Below, piece after piece: positions 34,157-43,125 of a stretch of 64,000 bases of DNA. Position numbers and translations under genes: made by a program. Source of the stretch: Algoriphagus sp. GTDB taxonomy: Bacteria; Bacteroidota; Bacteroidia; Cytophagales; Cyclobacteriaceae. Position 1 is the stretch's first letter; the number at the start of each line of letters is the position of its first letter. The notes under the pieces were generated by a model. That model saw nothing but the letters and a program-made list of their open reading frames with translations, made no database searches and was not told the origin of the DNA. Location of the stretch: assembly GCA_029945945.1 (NCBI GenBank), contig JAQSDM010000011.1:248001-312000 (forward strand). The letters are read 5' to 3'.

Positions 34157-34642
34157 TCACTTGATCTTCTTCAAAACATCCAATGCTGCCGATTTGACTT
34201 CCTCATCAAAAAAGGTCTTGGAAATTTTGTCGATTTTAGGTTGAAGGTTTTTTCCCAGCTTCATCGCTGTTGCCGACCTGAGCGCAAATTTCACCACGGA
34301 TGCATCCGAATCTTCCAAAGATCTTTGGAGGATTCTTTCTGCAACAGCTGCACTTTTCTTTTGAGCTCCGTAGGCTGCTGCAATCCTCACCGGCGCGATT
34401 CCCTGATTAGCTGCTTTTTCCAAAATCGGATTCGCAGCTTCATCATCGATAAAACCCAGAAGATATGCTGCTTTGATGGCGAGATTCTCATCGCTTCCTT
34501 CCACCAACTCCCCCAAAATCGGGATTGCAGCCTTGCCAAACTTGGCAGCGCCGGCCGGGTAGTCTAATTCATCCTGTCTAAGGAAATCCAGGAGATCTTG
34601 TATTTCAAAAGCCTTTGTGGCTGTACTTCTTGATTGTGCCAT
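34157..34642 (-). CDS. HEAT-repeat protein
   Basis: 161 residues, no signal, made of helix pairs of about 30 residues: AAIPILGELVEGSDENLAIKAAYLLGFID, NPILEKAANQGIAPVRIAAAYGA, AERILQRSLEDSDASVVKFALRSA and a final pair. The repeated D/V-x-A-A pattern fits HEAT/PBS-lyase-type scaffolds that bind partner proteins. It lies just downstream of the LGFP-metzincin gene on the same strand (24-nt gap), so the two may be co-transcribed. Confidence 0.82.
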   Translation of the reverse strand: MAQSRSTATKAFEIQDLLDFLRQDELDYPAGAAKFGKAAIPILGELVEGSDENLAIKAAYLLGFIDDEAANPILEKAANQGIAPVRIAAAYGAQKKSAAVAERILQRSLEDSDASVVKFALRSATAMKLGKNLQPKIDKISKTFFDEEVKSAALDVLKKIK

Positions 34643-34666
34643 AATTTTAAAAATTTAGAGTGGACA

Positions 34667-35905
34667 TTATAGGACGGTACTTAGTGCTGATGCTCTCATC
34701 GTACCTGATTCTGTAGATGTCAAATCAGGTGGCGGATTGGTAATGTTAAACGTACCATTTCCTGTCATCAAACGGTTATTATCATTTACGTGACTTAACC
34801 CCAAAACGTGTCCAAACTCATGACCCAATGTCCATCTGCTGGCAGATCTCACCACGACACAGCCCGGCCTTCCGGCAGGGTGAGCCGCACAGCCATTATA
34901 TCCCGGAACTGTGCTTCGTACATAATAGACAACTACATCATTTGCACCGACGAAATTACGCTGGCCAAAAAGGGTGATTTGTTCCGCTGTAACACTTCCC
35001 ATCGTGCAACCTCCAACGTCTACATCATTCAACGACGGGATGGAAAGATTCTCTGTGGTCGCCCAATCCACTCGTATTCCCGCAATAGCATAGACTTCCT
35101 GCATGGCTGCGAATTGTTGATTGAGTGTAAATGAGGTGGGGTTTTCCAGGATTTTCACATGAACCCGAACTCGCTCACGCAATACCCTTACTCCCGCTGT
35201 CGGTGACCAATAAATACTTCCTCTCTGGAAATGGGAAATACGTCCATCTCCTCCGAAAACCACGAGTTCATCCGATATCGGATAACCTAGAATGCTTCTT
35301 TCCCAACCAATAGAAGCCCAATGAGAACGGATCAGTCCATGAACCTCAAATGCACCTGTTCCCGGAGACCAGTAAATACTTCCATGCTGAAAGTGATTAT
35401 ACCGGCCGATTCCGTCAGGAGTGGTCGTTTCATTTGTAAGTGGATAACCCAAAAAACTTCGCTCCCAGCCTAAACTGGAATACTTGCCACGAATAGCACC
35501 GTGAACCTCCCAAGCCCCTGAGGCCGGACTCCAATAAATACTCCCTCCCTGGAAATGATTGTACCTGCCGACGCCATCGGGTGTCGCAGTCTCATCAGTC
35601 AAAGGATAGCCCAAAAAACTTCGCTCCCAACCGAGCGATTGCCAGCGAGCCCGAATCAATCCATGTACCTCATGCGCTCCGGTCGAAGGATGATAGTAAA
35701 TGGAACCATTGACATAATGTTGGTAAGAACCAATATTGTCAGGACACTTGGTAATAGGTGTGATGGCCACACCCAACCAACCGCCTGCACCACCCAGCGC
35801 CCGGTACTTTGCCGTAATCGGATGCTGGTACAACAGGAGATCTTCAATCGAGGCGATGTTGAGATCCCTGCTAACAATTTGGGGGTCAATTTTGAATTTT
35901 GACAT
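34667..35905 (-). CDS. LGFP-repeat protein with C-terminal metzincin peptidase domain
   Basis: About 412 residues. Residues 30-250 hold about five LGFP-like repeats, each with a W-x-S-L/I-GWERS-x-LGYP-type segment and NHFQxGSIYWSP; such repeats are best known from mycobacterial cell-wall proteins. Residues 255-412 are a zinc peptidase: TLGHEFGHVLGLSH supplies HExxHxxGxxH and RLMTGNG the Met-turn. The start MSKFKIDPQ is chosen; the track start adds 12 residues over AT-rich promoter-like DNA. No signal peptide is visible with either start, odd for a wall-binding protease. The HEAT protein lies downstream. Confidence 0.85.
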   Translation of the reverse strand: MSKFKIDPQIVSRDLNIASIEDLLLYQHPITAKYRALGGAGGWLGVAITPITKCPDNIGSYQHYVNGSIYYHPSTGAHEVHGLIRARWQSLGWERSFLGYPLTDETATPDGVGRYNHFQGGSIYWSPASGAWEVHGAIRGKYSSLGWERSFLGYPLTNETTTPDGIGRYNHFQHGSIYWSPGTGAFEVHGLIRSHWASIGWERSILGYPISDELVVFGGDGRISHFQRGSIYWSPTAGVRVLRERVRVHVKILENPTSFTLNQQFAAMQEVYAIAGIRVDWATTENLSIPSLNDVDVGGCTMGSVTAEQITLFGQRNFVGANDVVVYYVRSTVPGYNGCAAHPAGRPGCVVVRSASRWTLGHEFGHVLGLSHVNDNNRLMTGNGTFNITNPPPDLTSTESGTMRASALSTVL

Positions 35906-36045
35906 AGAATAGTAGGTTAAAAATTGTGAGAAAAATATCAAATAAATCTAATCATAAACTACTGAAAACAAGCACTTTATATAGATTTTTTGGCACTTAA
36001 AAAAGTGTATTTCCCATGTAAAAAAATTACAATTATTTTATCCCC

Positions 36046-36723
36046 TTACCAGGGTTTACTCAGGCTGGCGAAATCCTTAATTCCCTTCTTTTTGGCAACA
36101 ACCAATAATTTCAATAACAATTGAGCAGTCAAAAAAGCATCCCCGGCAGCAGTATGCCGATCGTCTTTCGTAATTCCATATCGATCGCAAAGTGAATCCA
36201 GACCATATTCTTCCGATTTAATTTGGTGCCGGTCGGCATTTGGCCCGTGCTCCAGCCGGATTGCCAAATTCATCGTATCGATACATGGATTAGGAAAATC
36301 TTCCAATCCAAATGGCTTGCAGGTCTTTAACAACATCTCAAGATCAAAACCCAAATGATGACCAACCAAAATTGAACTTCCTAAATACGAAAGCAGATTT
36401 GGTACAAAGTCGGCTATCTGAACTGGAGTTTTTGATTCCAACAACCCATGAATTGCGGCTGTAGCTTTTCCATTTTTAGGAGAAACGGGATACCACTCCA
36501 CCGCAGTACTAACCTGAATTGTCATTTGCGAGATTTTGACCGCACCAAAAGACAGGATAAAATCCTCGGCGGGATTTAGACCGGTAGTCTCGGTATCCAG
36601 AACTGTAAAATTCAGTTGGTCAATGGCTCTTATTCCAGGAATGGATGTCTTGGCCAACTCCAGAAACGAGGCGACAAAATCAGCTTTTTCACCTCTGGCT
36701 TTCCAAAATTCCCACCAACTCAT
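36046..36723 (-). CDS. 3'-5' exonuclease, DnaQ-like (DEDDh)
   Basis: 225 residues with the RNase T/DnaQ fold: Exo I FTVLDTETTGLNPAEDFILSFG near residue 40, Exo II VGHHLGFDLEMLL near 120, Exo III DRHTAAGDAFLTAQLLLKL near 190 with the DEDDh His. It overlaps the cNMP/CBS/DUF294 gene by 4 nt and is translationally coupled to it. This pair is a recurrent arrangement and in many bacteria lies near acetate genes, as here. A role in general repair is possible, but the pairing suggests a dedicated substrate. Confidence 0.9.
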   Translation of the reverse strand: MSWWEFWKARGEKADFVASFLELAKTSIPGIRAIDQLNFTVLDTETTGLNPAEDFILSFGAVKISQMTIQVSTAVEWYPVSPKNGKATAAIHGLLESKTPVQIADFVPNLLSYLGSSILVGHHLGFDLEMLLKTCKPFGLEDFPNPCIDTMNLAIRLEHGPNADRHQIKSEEYGLDSLCDRYGITKDDRHTAAGDAFLTAQLLLKLLVVAKKKGIKDFASLSKPW

Positions 36724-38666
36724 TTCCTGAAATAGTCAAGTTGAAACCTGATCCGTACAATTTCCTGAAGTTCAGAAATTGGTGAAAACGCATTTTTAAG
36801 CAATTGCCGTTGAAGTTTTCCCAGGCTTTCCGGACTTATGTACCGACCGCTGTTGTCATGTTGCAAACCTTCCAAAGCCCGCATCCGCATCAGAATCTCA
36901 TACGCTTTTCCAGCTTGAATGAACAAGGCTTCATTTGTCGGTTCCAACTCTGCCAATCTCTCAAATCGCTTGAATGTATTATTCACTCCAACAACTCCAT
37001 GGCTCAGGACCAGCAATCTTGCCAAGTCAGTCAGTGGCATCATTGCCCGGGCTTTGATATCAAATTGGTCCCGATGTTCACCGGATTTTTCCACTACAAA
37101 GTCTCTGAAAAACCCCAAAGGAGCAGGGTTCATCAAGGCATTAAGTGCCAAAAAGTTGAGGAATACTTCTTTGCTTTTGATCTCCTCATAGATATGCATG
37201 CTCAGTTCTTCTGCCAATCCACTGCTACCGGTCACTGGTCGAAAATCAAAAAAGATGGAAGCTTTGAGCAATGCTTCCTGAGTTGGGGTTAGAATCCAAT
37301 GCGAAAAACAGGTTTTCCATTTGCTTAATGGCTGCACCCATTCTGGATTGCTAGCCATGATTTTACCCGGACAGGAAGCAAAACCGCAAGACAAAAGAAC
37401 CTCCACGATTGCAGTCCCGATTTTGAGAAAATACTCAGCTGCTTTTTCTATCAATTCCTCCGGAACATCTTCATAAACCAGCGCATTGTCCTGATCTGTT
37501 CTGAGTAATTGTTCCTCGCGGCCCTCGCTTCCCATAGACAAAAAGCAATAGCGAACCTCAGCCAATTCCGGATAATCTTTGGAATAACTCGCCTCTGCAA
37601 TACGACTTGCCTGTCGGATGATGACATCATTTATCTCCGTCATGACCGAAGCCACAAAATCCATGGCTACTTCATTTTCGAGGTAATAGCGAAGCATTTG
37701 CTCTGCCCGATCCCGGATTGATTTCATTTCCTTTACATCCAGTGTATTCATCAGGCCATGAATCAAAACTGCCGGACTATTTCCCATGGAAAGCAAAATA
37801 TCATGGTCTGAAATAATCCCGGAAACCGGAGTTTGATCGGTTCCATCTTCTGTTAAAATCAAGTGATGGAGCCTATTCTTGATCATGGTGAGGTAGAGGT
37901 CAGAAAATCCGGCAGTCTTCTTTCTGGTAATCACCCTTGGAGTCATAATTTCTTTTACCGATACCTCCGTAGAAATTGATCTGACAATTACCCGAGATCT
38001 GAGGTCTTTGTCCGTAACGATTCCGATTGGCCTGTTTTCCTCATCTACAATGACGATGCTGCTGACCTGAGCTTCAGTCATCTTTTGGGCTGCGGTTCGG
38101 ATACTTTGAGATCCTGAGCAAGTGAGGACTTTTTCAGAGATTTTGATTTCGGATTGATCGGAAAAAATGAGCAGAGAAAGATCCCTGGATTCGCTTCGAA
38201 ATAAACCCCGGGCTTTTTGCCCCTGAGACAAATCCTGCCTGATCACCATTTGACCGGAGGCAAAACCTGCTGCAAAATATAAAGCTACTCTGCTGTTTTG
38301 CTCCAGCATTTGCTCGAAAACAGAAACAGGAATTGCATAGATCAACGAGTTCTCCACGACTTTAGCATTGAGCAAATAGGGTCTTTTTCCAAGTAATGCC
38401 AATACCCCAAACACATCGCCTTCGTCACAATATTCCCGGATTTGTTCGGACTCCTGCTGAGATTCTGTCAATTGGATTGATCCCTCTTTCAATACAAAAA
38501 AATGAGGTTGAGCGTCTTGTCCCTGTCTGAAAAGGACTTCGCCTTTTTCCAGGTAGCGGATTTCCACAGCGGTTGACACCTTCTCCAGATCCTCTTTTGA
38601 AAGGAAGGAAAAAGGCGGAAAACGCTTCAGAAATTCCGCTACTCGGTTGACTATGACATTGGCCAT
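36720..38666 (-). CDS. cNMP-binding/CBS/DUF294 nucleotidyltransferase-like protein
   Basis: About 648 residues from MANVIVNRVAEF. Domains in order: cyclic-nucleotide-binding (about 20-135, FRQGQDAQPHFFVLKEGSIQL), a CBS pair (about 170-300, VSSIVIVDEENRPIGIVTDKDLRSR), DUF294 nucleotidyltransferase (about 330-470, SMGSEGREEQLLRTDQDNALVY with GS and DxD) and a helical C-terminal domain. The chosen ATG avoids a heptad array that would otherwise encode the first residues of the track ORF. The layout suggests adenine-nucleotide sensing coupled to a GlnD-like transferase; the target is unknown. Coupled to the exonuclease. Confidence 0.9.
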   Translation of the reverse strand: MANVIVNRVAEFLKRFPPFSFLSKEDLEKVSTAVEIRYLEKGEVLFRQGQDAQPHFFVLKEGSIQLTESQQESEQIREYCDEGDVFGVLALLGKRPYLLNAKVVENSLIYAIPVSVFEQMLEQNSRVALYFAAGFASGQMVIRQDLSQGQKARGLFRSESRDLSLLIFSDQSEIKISEKVLTCSGSQSIRTAAQKMTEAQVSSIVIVDEENRPIGIVTDKDLRSRVIVRSISTEVSVKEIMTPRVITRKKTAGFSDLYLTMIKNRLHHLILTEDGTDQTPVSGIISDHDILLSMGNSPAVLIHGLMNTLDVKEMKSIRDRAEQMLRYYLENEVAMDFVASVMTEINDVIIRQASRIAEASYSKDYPELAEVRYCFLSMGSEGREEQLLRTDQDNALVYEDVPEELIEKAAEYFLKIGTAIVEVLLSCGFASCPGKIMASNPEWVQPLSKWKTCFSHWILTPTQEALLKASIFFDFRPVTGSSGLAEELSMHIYEEIKSKEVFLNFLALNALMNPAPLGFFRDFVVEKSGEHRDQFDIKARAMMPLTDLARLLVLSHGVVGVNNTFKRFERLAELEPTNEALFIQAGKAYEILMRMRALEGLQHDNSGRYISPESLGKLQRQLLKNAFSPISELQEIVRIRFQLDYFRK

Positions 38667-38672
38667 TTTTTT

Positions 38673-38721
38673 AGAATCAAGATTCAAGACAACAGATTAA
38701 AGCCTTTGCTTTTTGCTCATA
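38673..38721. repeat. Heptad array upstream of the DUF294 gene
   Basis: Seven 7-bp units: AGAATCA, AGATTCA, AGACAAC, AGATTAA, then AGCCTTT, GCTTTTT, GCTCATA. The left units are CAAGAnn-like and the right TTGCT-like, so this is a short version of the 9217-9286 type. It lies before a start codon rather than after a stop. Confidence 0.6.
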
Positions 38722-38811
38722 AAATATAAACCCACACAAAACTCAGTCAATCTGACAGTCTATTTTTTTAGGAATGTAAATTGCTCAATCCAAAAGATTA
38801 AATTCCTGATT

Positions 38812-38985
38812 ATGAAGCTTTTTTTCTCAATTTACAGTCTGCTAAGAAGACTCATTTGGGCCTTGATTGTAGCTTTTATGCTGGGAGTTCATAATTTCTA
38901 CAAGCAAGAAACCAAGTCCCCTCAGGACATCGTCTTCACCATCGAGCAAGATTCTGATGAGGAAAACGCCGCCCCGAAAGACTAA
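38812..38985 (+). CDS. Small single-pass membrane protein, unknown
   Basis: 57 residues from MKLFFSIYSLLRRLIWALIVAFML: one membrane helix with two Arg in the middle of the first segment, then a short acidic tail (EQDSDEENAAPKD). Not recognised. The ATG at 38812 is preferred to the track start, which adds 33 residues of poor composition. It is convergent with acs on the other strand. The acidic tail and small size suggest an accessory membrane peptide, but no function can be assigned. Confidence 0.5.
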   Translation: MKLFFSIYSLLRRLIWALIVAFMLGVHNFYKQETKSPQDIVFTIEQDSDEENAAPKD

Positions 38986-39020
38986 ATCTTGCTACTTAAG
39001 ATTAAGTCTGTTCCTTCAAC

Positions 39021-40913
39021 TTATTTTCTTCCTGCGATAATCTGATCCAACACCTCAGGATCAAGCAAGGTGCTGGTGTCACCCATACTATCAAGGCTTC
39101 CTTCTGCTACTTTGCGAAGGATTCGGCGCATGATCTTTCCTGAACGGGTTTTTGGAAGTCCGGGAACGATTTGAATTTTATCCGGTCTGGCTATTGGTCC
39201 GATGATTTTGGAAACCATTTCTTTGATTTCGTTGATCAGGTTTTCTTCAGTACGATGCGTCATATCACAGATGACATACGCATAGATTCCCTGCCCTTTT
39301 ACTTCGTGAGGATAGCCGACCACCGCAGATTCGATCACCAACGGATGTTCGTTGATCGCATTTTCCACTTCGGCAGTTCCCATTCTATGACCTGAAACGT
39401 TGATCACATCATCCACTCGACCGAGGATTCTATAGTAACCATCGTGGTCACGCTTTACACCGTCACCTGTGAAATACATTCCTTTATAGGTCGAGAAATA
39501 GGTTTGCTTGCAGCGCTCATGATCTCCATATGTTGTCCGGATCATAGATGGCCAAGGGAATTTGATACAAAGATTCCCCTCCACTGAGTTTCCGGTTAGT
39601 TCTTTTCCATCAGCATCAACTATGCAGAGTTGAATTCCAGGTAAGGGCAAAGTGGCATAAGCCGGTTTGGTCGGGGTGATTCCTGCCAAAGGTGACACCA
39701 GGATTCCTCCAGTTTCGGTCTGCCACCAGGTATCTACGATCGGGCATCTTCCTCCACCTATGTGAGTATGGTACCAATGCCAGGCTTCTTCGTTGATTGG
39801 TTCGCCAACTGAGCCAAGTACTTTCAACGAACTCAGATCATGACCCTGGATCGGATCTGTTCCAAACGCCTGCAAAGCTCTAATTGCCGTCGGTGCCGTG
39901 TAAAATACATTCACTTTATGCTTCGCAATCACAGCCCAAAAACGGCTCGGATCCGGATATGTCGGTACTCCCTCAAACATCAAAGTTGTCGCACCCGCTA
40001 AAAGTGGTCCGTAAACTATGTAGGAGTGACCTGTGATCCAGCCAATATCGGCCGTACACCAGAATACATCTCCTGCTGAATATTGGAATACATTATCAAA
40101 AGAATACTTGGTGTAAACCATATAGCCACCAGTTGTGTGAACCACACCTTTTGGCTTGCCCGTAGAGCCTGAGGTATAAAGAATGAAAAGCATATCCTCG
40201 CTGTCCATTTCCTCGGCTACATTGGTATCAGCTTCACCTTCGATGACCTCATGCCACCAGAAATCTCTCCCCGGCTTCATGGTCACTTCCTGATCAGTTC
40301 GCTTATAGACGATTACCGTTTCAACGCTTGACTTTTCCAACGCCTCATCGACCACTGATTTAATTCCGATTTTCTTATTGCCACGGTAGTTTCCGTCTGT
40401 GGTCAAAACAGCTTTTGCATCGCAATCGATGATTCGATCCGCAAGCGAGGTACTCGAAAAACCTGCGAAAACCACAGAATGGATTGCTCCGATTCTGGCG
40501 CAAGCCAGCATTGCAATCGCTGCCTCCGGTACCATCGGCATGTAGATCATCACCCGATCACCTTTTCCGATACCCTTGCTTTTTAATGCATTGGAAAATT
40601 TACAAACGTCGTGATACAATTCCCGATACGTGATGGTCCTTGTTGCCTCATTTGGCTCATTTGGCTCCCAGATGATTGCCGGACGATCGCCAATAGTATA
40701 GAGATGGCTTTCAAAAATATTCTCGGTAATATTCAACTTCGCATTGACAAACCACTTTACATCCGGCTCCTCAAAATTCCATTTCAGGACATTGGTCCAG
40801 CGCTTTCTCCAGTGAAACGAATCAGCAATCCTTGCCCAAAACTCTTCGGGCTGGGCGATGCTTTTTTGATATTCGTACAGGTATCCGCTGAGGGTATGTA
40901 ATCGGTCACTCAT
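39021..40913 (-). CDS. acs: Acetyl-CoA synthetase
   Basis: AMP-forming ligase converting acetate, ATP and CoA to acetyl-CoA. 630 residues with the adenylation motif LYTSGSTGKPKGVVHTTGG near 255, TWWQTETGGILVSPLAG near 400, YFTGDGVKRDHDGYYRILGR near 500 and the catalytic, acetylatable Lys in PKTRSGKIMRR near 600. It sits next to a sodium:solute symporter of the acetate type and DUF4212, forming an uptake-and-activation unit transcribed DUF4212-symporter-acs. Confidence 0.97.
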   Translation of the reverse strand: MSDRLHTLSGYLYEYQKSIAQPEEFWARIADSFHWRKRWTNVLKWNFEEPDVKWFVNAKLNITENIFESHLYTIGDRPAIIWEPNEPNEATRTITYRELYHDVCKFSNALKSKGIGKGDRVMIYMPMVPEAAIAMLACARIGAIHSVVFAGFSSTSLADRIIDCDAKAVLTTDGNYRGNKKIGIKSVVDEALEKSSVETVIVYKRTDQEVTMKPGRDFWWHEVIEGEADTNVAEEMDSEDMLFILYTSGSTGKPKGVVHTTGGYMVYTKYSFDNVFQYSAGDVFWCTADIGWITGHSYIVYGPLLAGATTLMFEGVPTYPDPSRFWAVIAKHKVNVFYTAPTAIRALQAFGTDPIQGHDLSSLKVLGSVGEPINEEAWHWYHTHIGGGRCPIVDTWWQTETGGILVSPLAGITPTKPAYATLPLPGIQLCIVDADGKELTGNSVEGNLCIKFPWPSMIRTTYGDHERCKQTYFSTYKGMYFTGDGVKRDHDGYYRILGRVDDVINVSGHRMGTAEVENAINEHPLVIESAVVGYPHEVKGQGIYAYVICDMTHRTEENLINEIKEMVSKIIGPIARPDKIQIVPGLPKTRSGKIMRRILRKVAEGSLDSMGDTSTLLDPEVLDQIIAGRK

Positions 40914-40932
40914 GATCTTGTTGGTTTATTTT

Positions 40933-40960
40933 AACTGGTAATTATTCGTTATTAGTAATG
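40933..40960. repeat. Four-heptad run between the symporter and acs
   Basis: AACTGGT, AATTATT, CGTTATT, AGTAATG in the 51-nt gap between the symporter stop and the acs ATG; related to the TTATTGG family at 1647-1723. Confidence 0.5.
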
Positions 40961-40964
40961 CCTT

Positions 40965-42650
40965 TTAATGATCATGTGCAGTTCCGGCACCCTTTGGAAT
41001 CCGGATTTCCTGGATCATATCTTGTACATGCTGAGGCGGAGGAGGCGTGGCCATGGATACAAAATAGCATACGACAAAGTTTATCATCATACCTATAGAG
41101 CCGATTCCTTCAGGGGAAATCCCAAACCACCAATGTTCTGCAGAATTCAACTCCGGGCTCATAAGTTTGAAATAGATAATGTAACCCATCGTGAATATCA
41201 ATCCGGAAATCATCCCAGAGATAGCTCCCTCCTTGTTGATTCGTGTGGAAAAGATTCCCATAATGATAACGGGGAAAAAGGAAGCGGCTGCTAGACCAAA
41301 AGCAAAAGCCACCACTTCAGCTACAAAACCGGGAGGATTTACTCCAAAATAACCTGCCAAAACCACCGCTCCTGCAGCAGCCAATCGGGCGATTCGGAGT
41401 TCTTTTTTCTCCGTAATTTCAGGATTGAAGGTCTTTACCAAATCTCTTGAAACTGACGTCGAAATCACTAATAATAACCCCGCAGCGGTCGAAAGTGCAG
41501 CTGCCATTGCTCCGGCAGCGACTAAACCAACAACCCAATTGGGAAGCTTGGCAATCTCAGAACTAGCAAGAACCATAATGTCTTTGTCGATGGTCAATTC
41601 ATTGGTCTCTGGATCCGGAAGATATTGCACCTTTCCGTCACCATTTTTATCATCAACTTTTATCAGATTCGTTTTTTGCCAGTTATTTACCCAGGATGGA
41701 AGCTCAGAAATATTCTTTTCCGAGGTACTGTCGATAGCATTGTAGATTCCAAAAGCTGCTACGGCCGGTGCGGTTGTGTAAAGAATCGCAATAAAAATCA
41801 AGGCATATCCTGCAGAAAGTCGGGCATCTTTCACCTTTGGCACAGTGAAAAATCGGACGATCACGTGGGGTAAACCTGCCGTACCGACCATCAAGGCAAG
41901 GGTAATCATAAACATGTCAGTCATTCCCTTCCTCCCGGAAGTGTACTCAGCAAAACCCAAATCAGACAAGATTCCATCCAACTTGTCCAGCAAACCAGTG
42001 CCATCAGCGACTTCTCCTCCAAGACCCAATTGCGGAATGGGATTGCCGGTCAGCTGCATAGAAACAAAAATCGCAGGAACCATGTAAGCGAAAATCAATA
42101 CGCAATATTGAGCGACCTGAGTGTAAGTAATGCCTTTCATGCCACCCAAAACTGCATAGAAAAACACGATGCACATTCCAATTACCACACCCCACTCGAT
42201 CGGTATTTCCAGATACCTGGAAAAAACAATTCCCACACCGCGCATCTGCCCTGCTACATAAGTGAATGAAATGAAGAGCGCACAAATCACTGCCACAACC
42301 CTTGCTGTATTTGAATAGTAGCGATCTCCCACAAAGTCCGGAACAGTAAACTTCCCGAATTTCCGCAGGTATGGAGCAAGTAAAAGCGCCAGTAAAACGT
42401 ACCCACCAGTCCAGCCCATCAGGTAAACCGATCCGTCATATCCTGAGAAAGAAATAATCCCTGCCATCGAAATAAATGAAGCGGCAGACATCCAGTCAGC
42501 AGCAGTCGCCATGCCGTTGGCCAAAGGAGAAACTCCGCCACCGGCTACATAAAATTCTTTGGTCGAGCCTGCTCGTGTCCAAAAAGCAATTCCAAGATAA
42601 AGCGCAAAAGAAGCGCCGACTAGTATATAGGTCCAGGTAAGAATATCCAT
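40965..42650 (-). CDS. Sodium:solute symporter, acetate-permease type
   Basis: 561 residues and about 13 membrane helices in the SSS fold. GGVSPLANGMATAADWMSAASFISMAG near residue 37 is the conserved sodium-site region (TM1), with YDGSVYLMGWTGGYVLL following and AAGAMAAALSTAAGLLLVISTS near 375. With DUF4212 upstream it matches the two-part transporter set (VC_2705-like) found beside acs, so acetate or a similar monocarboxylate is the likely substrate. The His-rich tail (GAGTAHDH) is short. Confidence 0.92.
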   Translation of the reverse strand: MDILTWTYILVGASFALYLGIAFWTRAGSTKEFYVAGGGVSPLANGMATAADWMSAASFISMAGIISFSGYDGSVYLMGWTGGYVLLALLLAPYLRKFGKFTVPDFVGDRYYSNTARVVAVICALFISFTYVAGQMRGVGIVFSRYLEIPIEWGVVIGMCIVFFYAVLGGMKGITYTQVAQYCVLIFAYMVPAIFVSMQLTGNPIPQLGLGGEVADGTGLLDKLDGILSDLGFAEYTSGRKGMTDMFMITLALMVGTAGLPHVIVRFFTVPKVKDARLSAGYALIFIAILYTTAPAVAAFGIYNAIDSTSEKNISELPSWVNNWQKTNLIKVDDKNGDGKVQYLPDPETNELTIDKDIMVLASSEIAKLPNWVVGLVAAGAMAAALSTAAGLLLVISTSVSRDLVKTFNPEITEKKELRIARLAAAGAVVLAGYFGVNPPGFVAEVVAFAFGLAAASFFPVIIMGIFSTRINKEGAISGMISGLIFTMGYIIYFKLMSPELNSAEHWWFGISPEGIGSIGMMINFVVCYFVSMATPPPPQHVQDMIQEIRIPKGAGTAHDH

Positions 42651-42674
42651 AAGGTATTTTGGGGGTTGGGCGGA

Positions 42675-42938
42675 TTAATCTTCGTTGACGTCAAATTCTT
42701 TGTCCAGCTTGTTCATTCGAACCACATAGACAAATATCAGGATCACAAAAGCGTAGATTGAACCTTGCTGAGCAAACCAAAAACCAAGCTTGTAACCTCC
42801 CAGTCGGAATTCATTGAGTTGCTCAACGAGGAGGATTCCGAATCCGAATGAAACAATGAACCAAATCAGCAAAAGGATCAAAAGAGTCTGGAGATTTTTC
42901 CTCCAATAAGCTTTCATTTTTTCAGGTTGGGAAGGCAT
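42675..42938 (-). CDS. DUF4212 small symporter subunit
   Basis: 87 residues with two membrane helices (LLILLLIWFIVSFGFGILLV and FWFAQQGSIYAFVILIFVYVVRMNKLD); FRLGGYKLGFWFAQQGS is the family signature. Members are always found just upstream of the SSS acetate-type transporter and are thought to be its small partner subunit. First gene of the uptake operon, 24 nt before the symporter start. Confidence 0.93.
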   Translation of the reverse strand: MPSQPEKMKAYWRKNLQTLLILLLIWFIVSFGFGILLVEQLNEFRLGGYKLGFWFAQQGSIYAFVILIFVYVVRMNKLDKEFDVNED

Positions 42939-43125
42939 GGGTTTGTGGATCAGGATGTAAAAAGAGTTCCGGGTATGAAGCTACTTATAGCAAGCTGTAG
43001 AAACCAAGCTGTTTTCCACGAATTAATCAAACTTTTTTGGGAATTGCCCCAAAACACCTCATTATCTTCTGCAATCGACTGATTGAGCAGGAAGAAAATA
43101 CCAAACAGTAAATAGAATTTATTCC

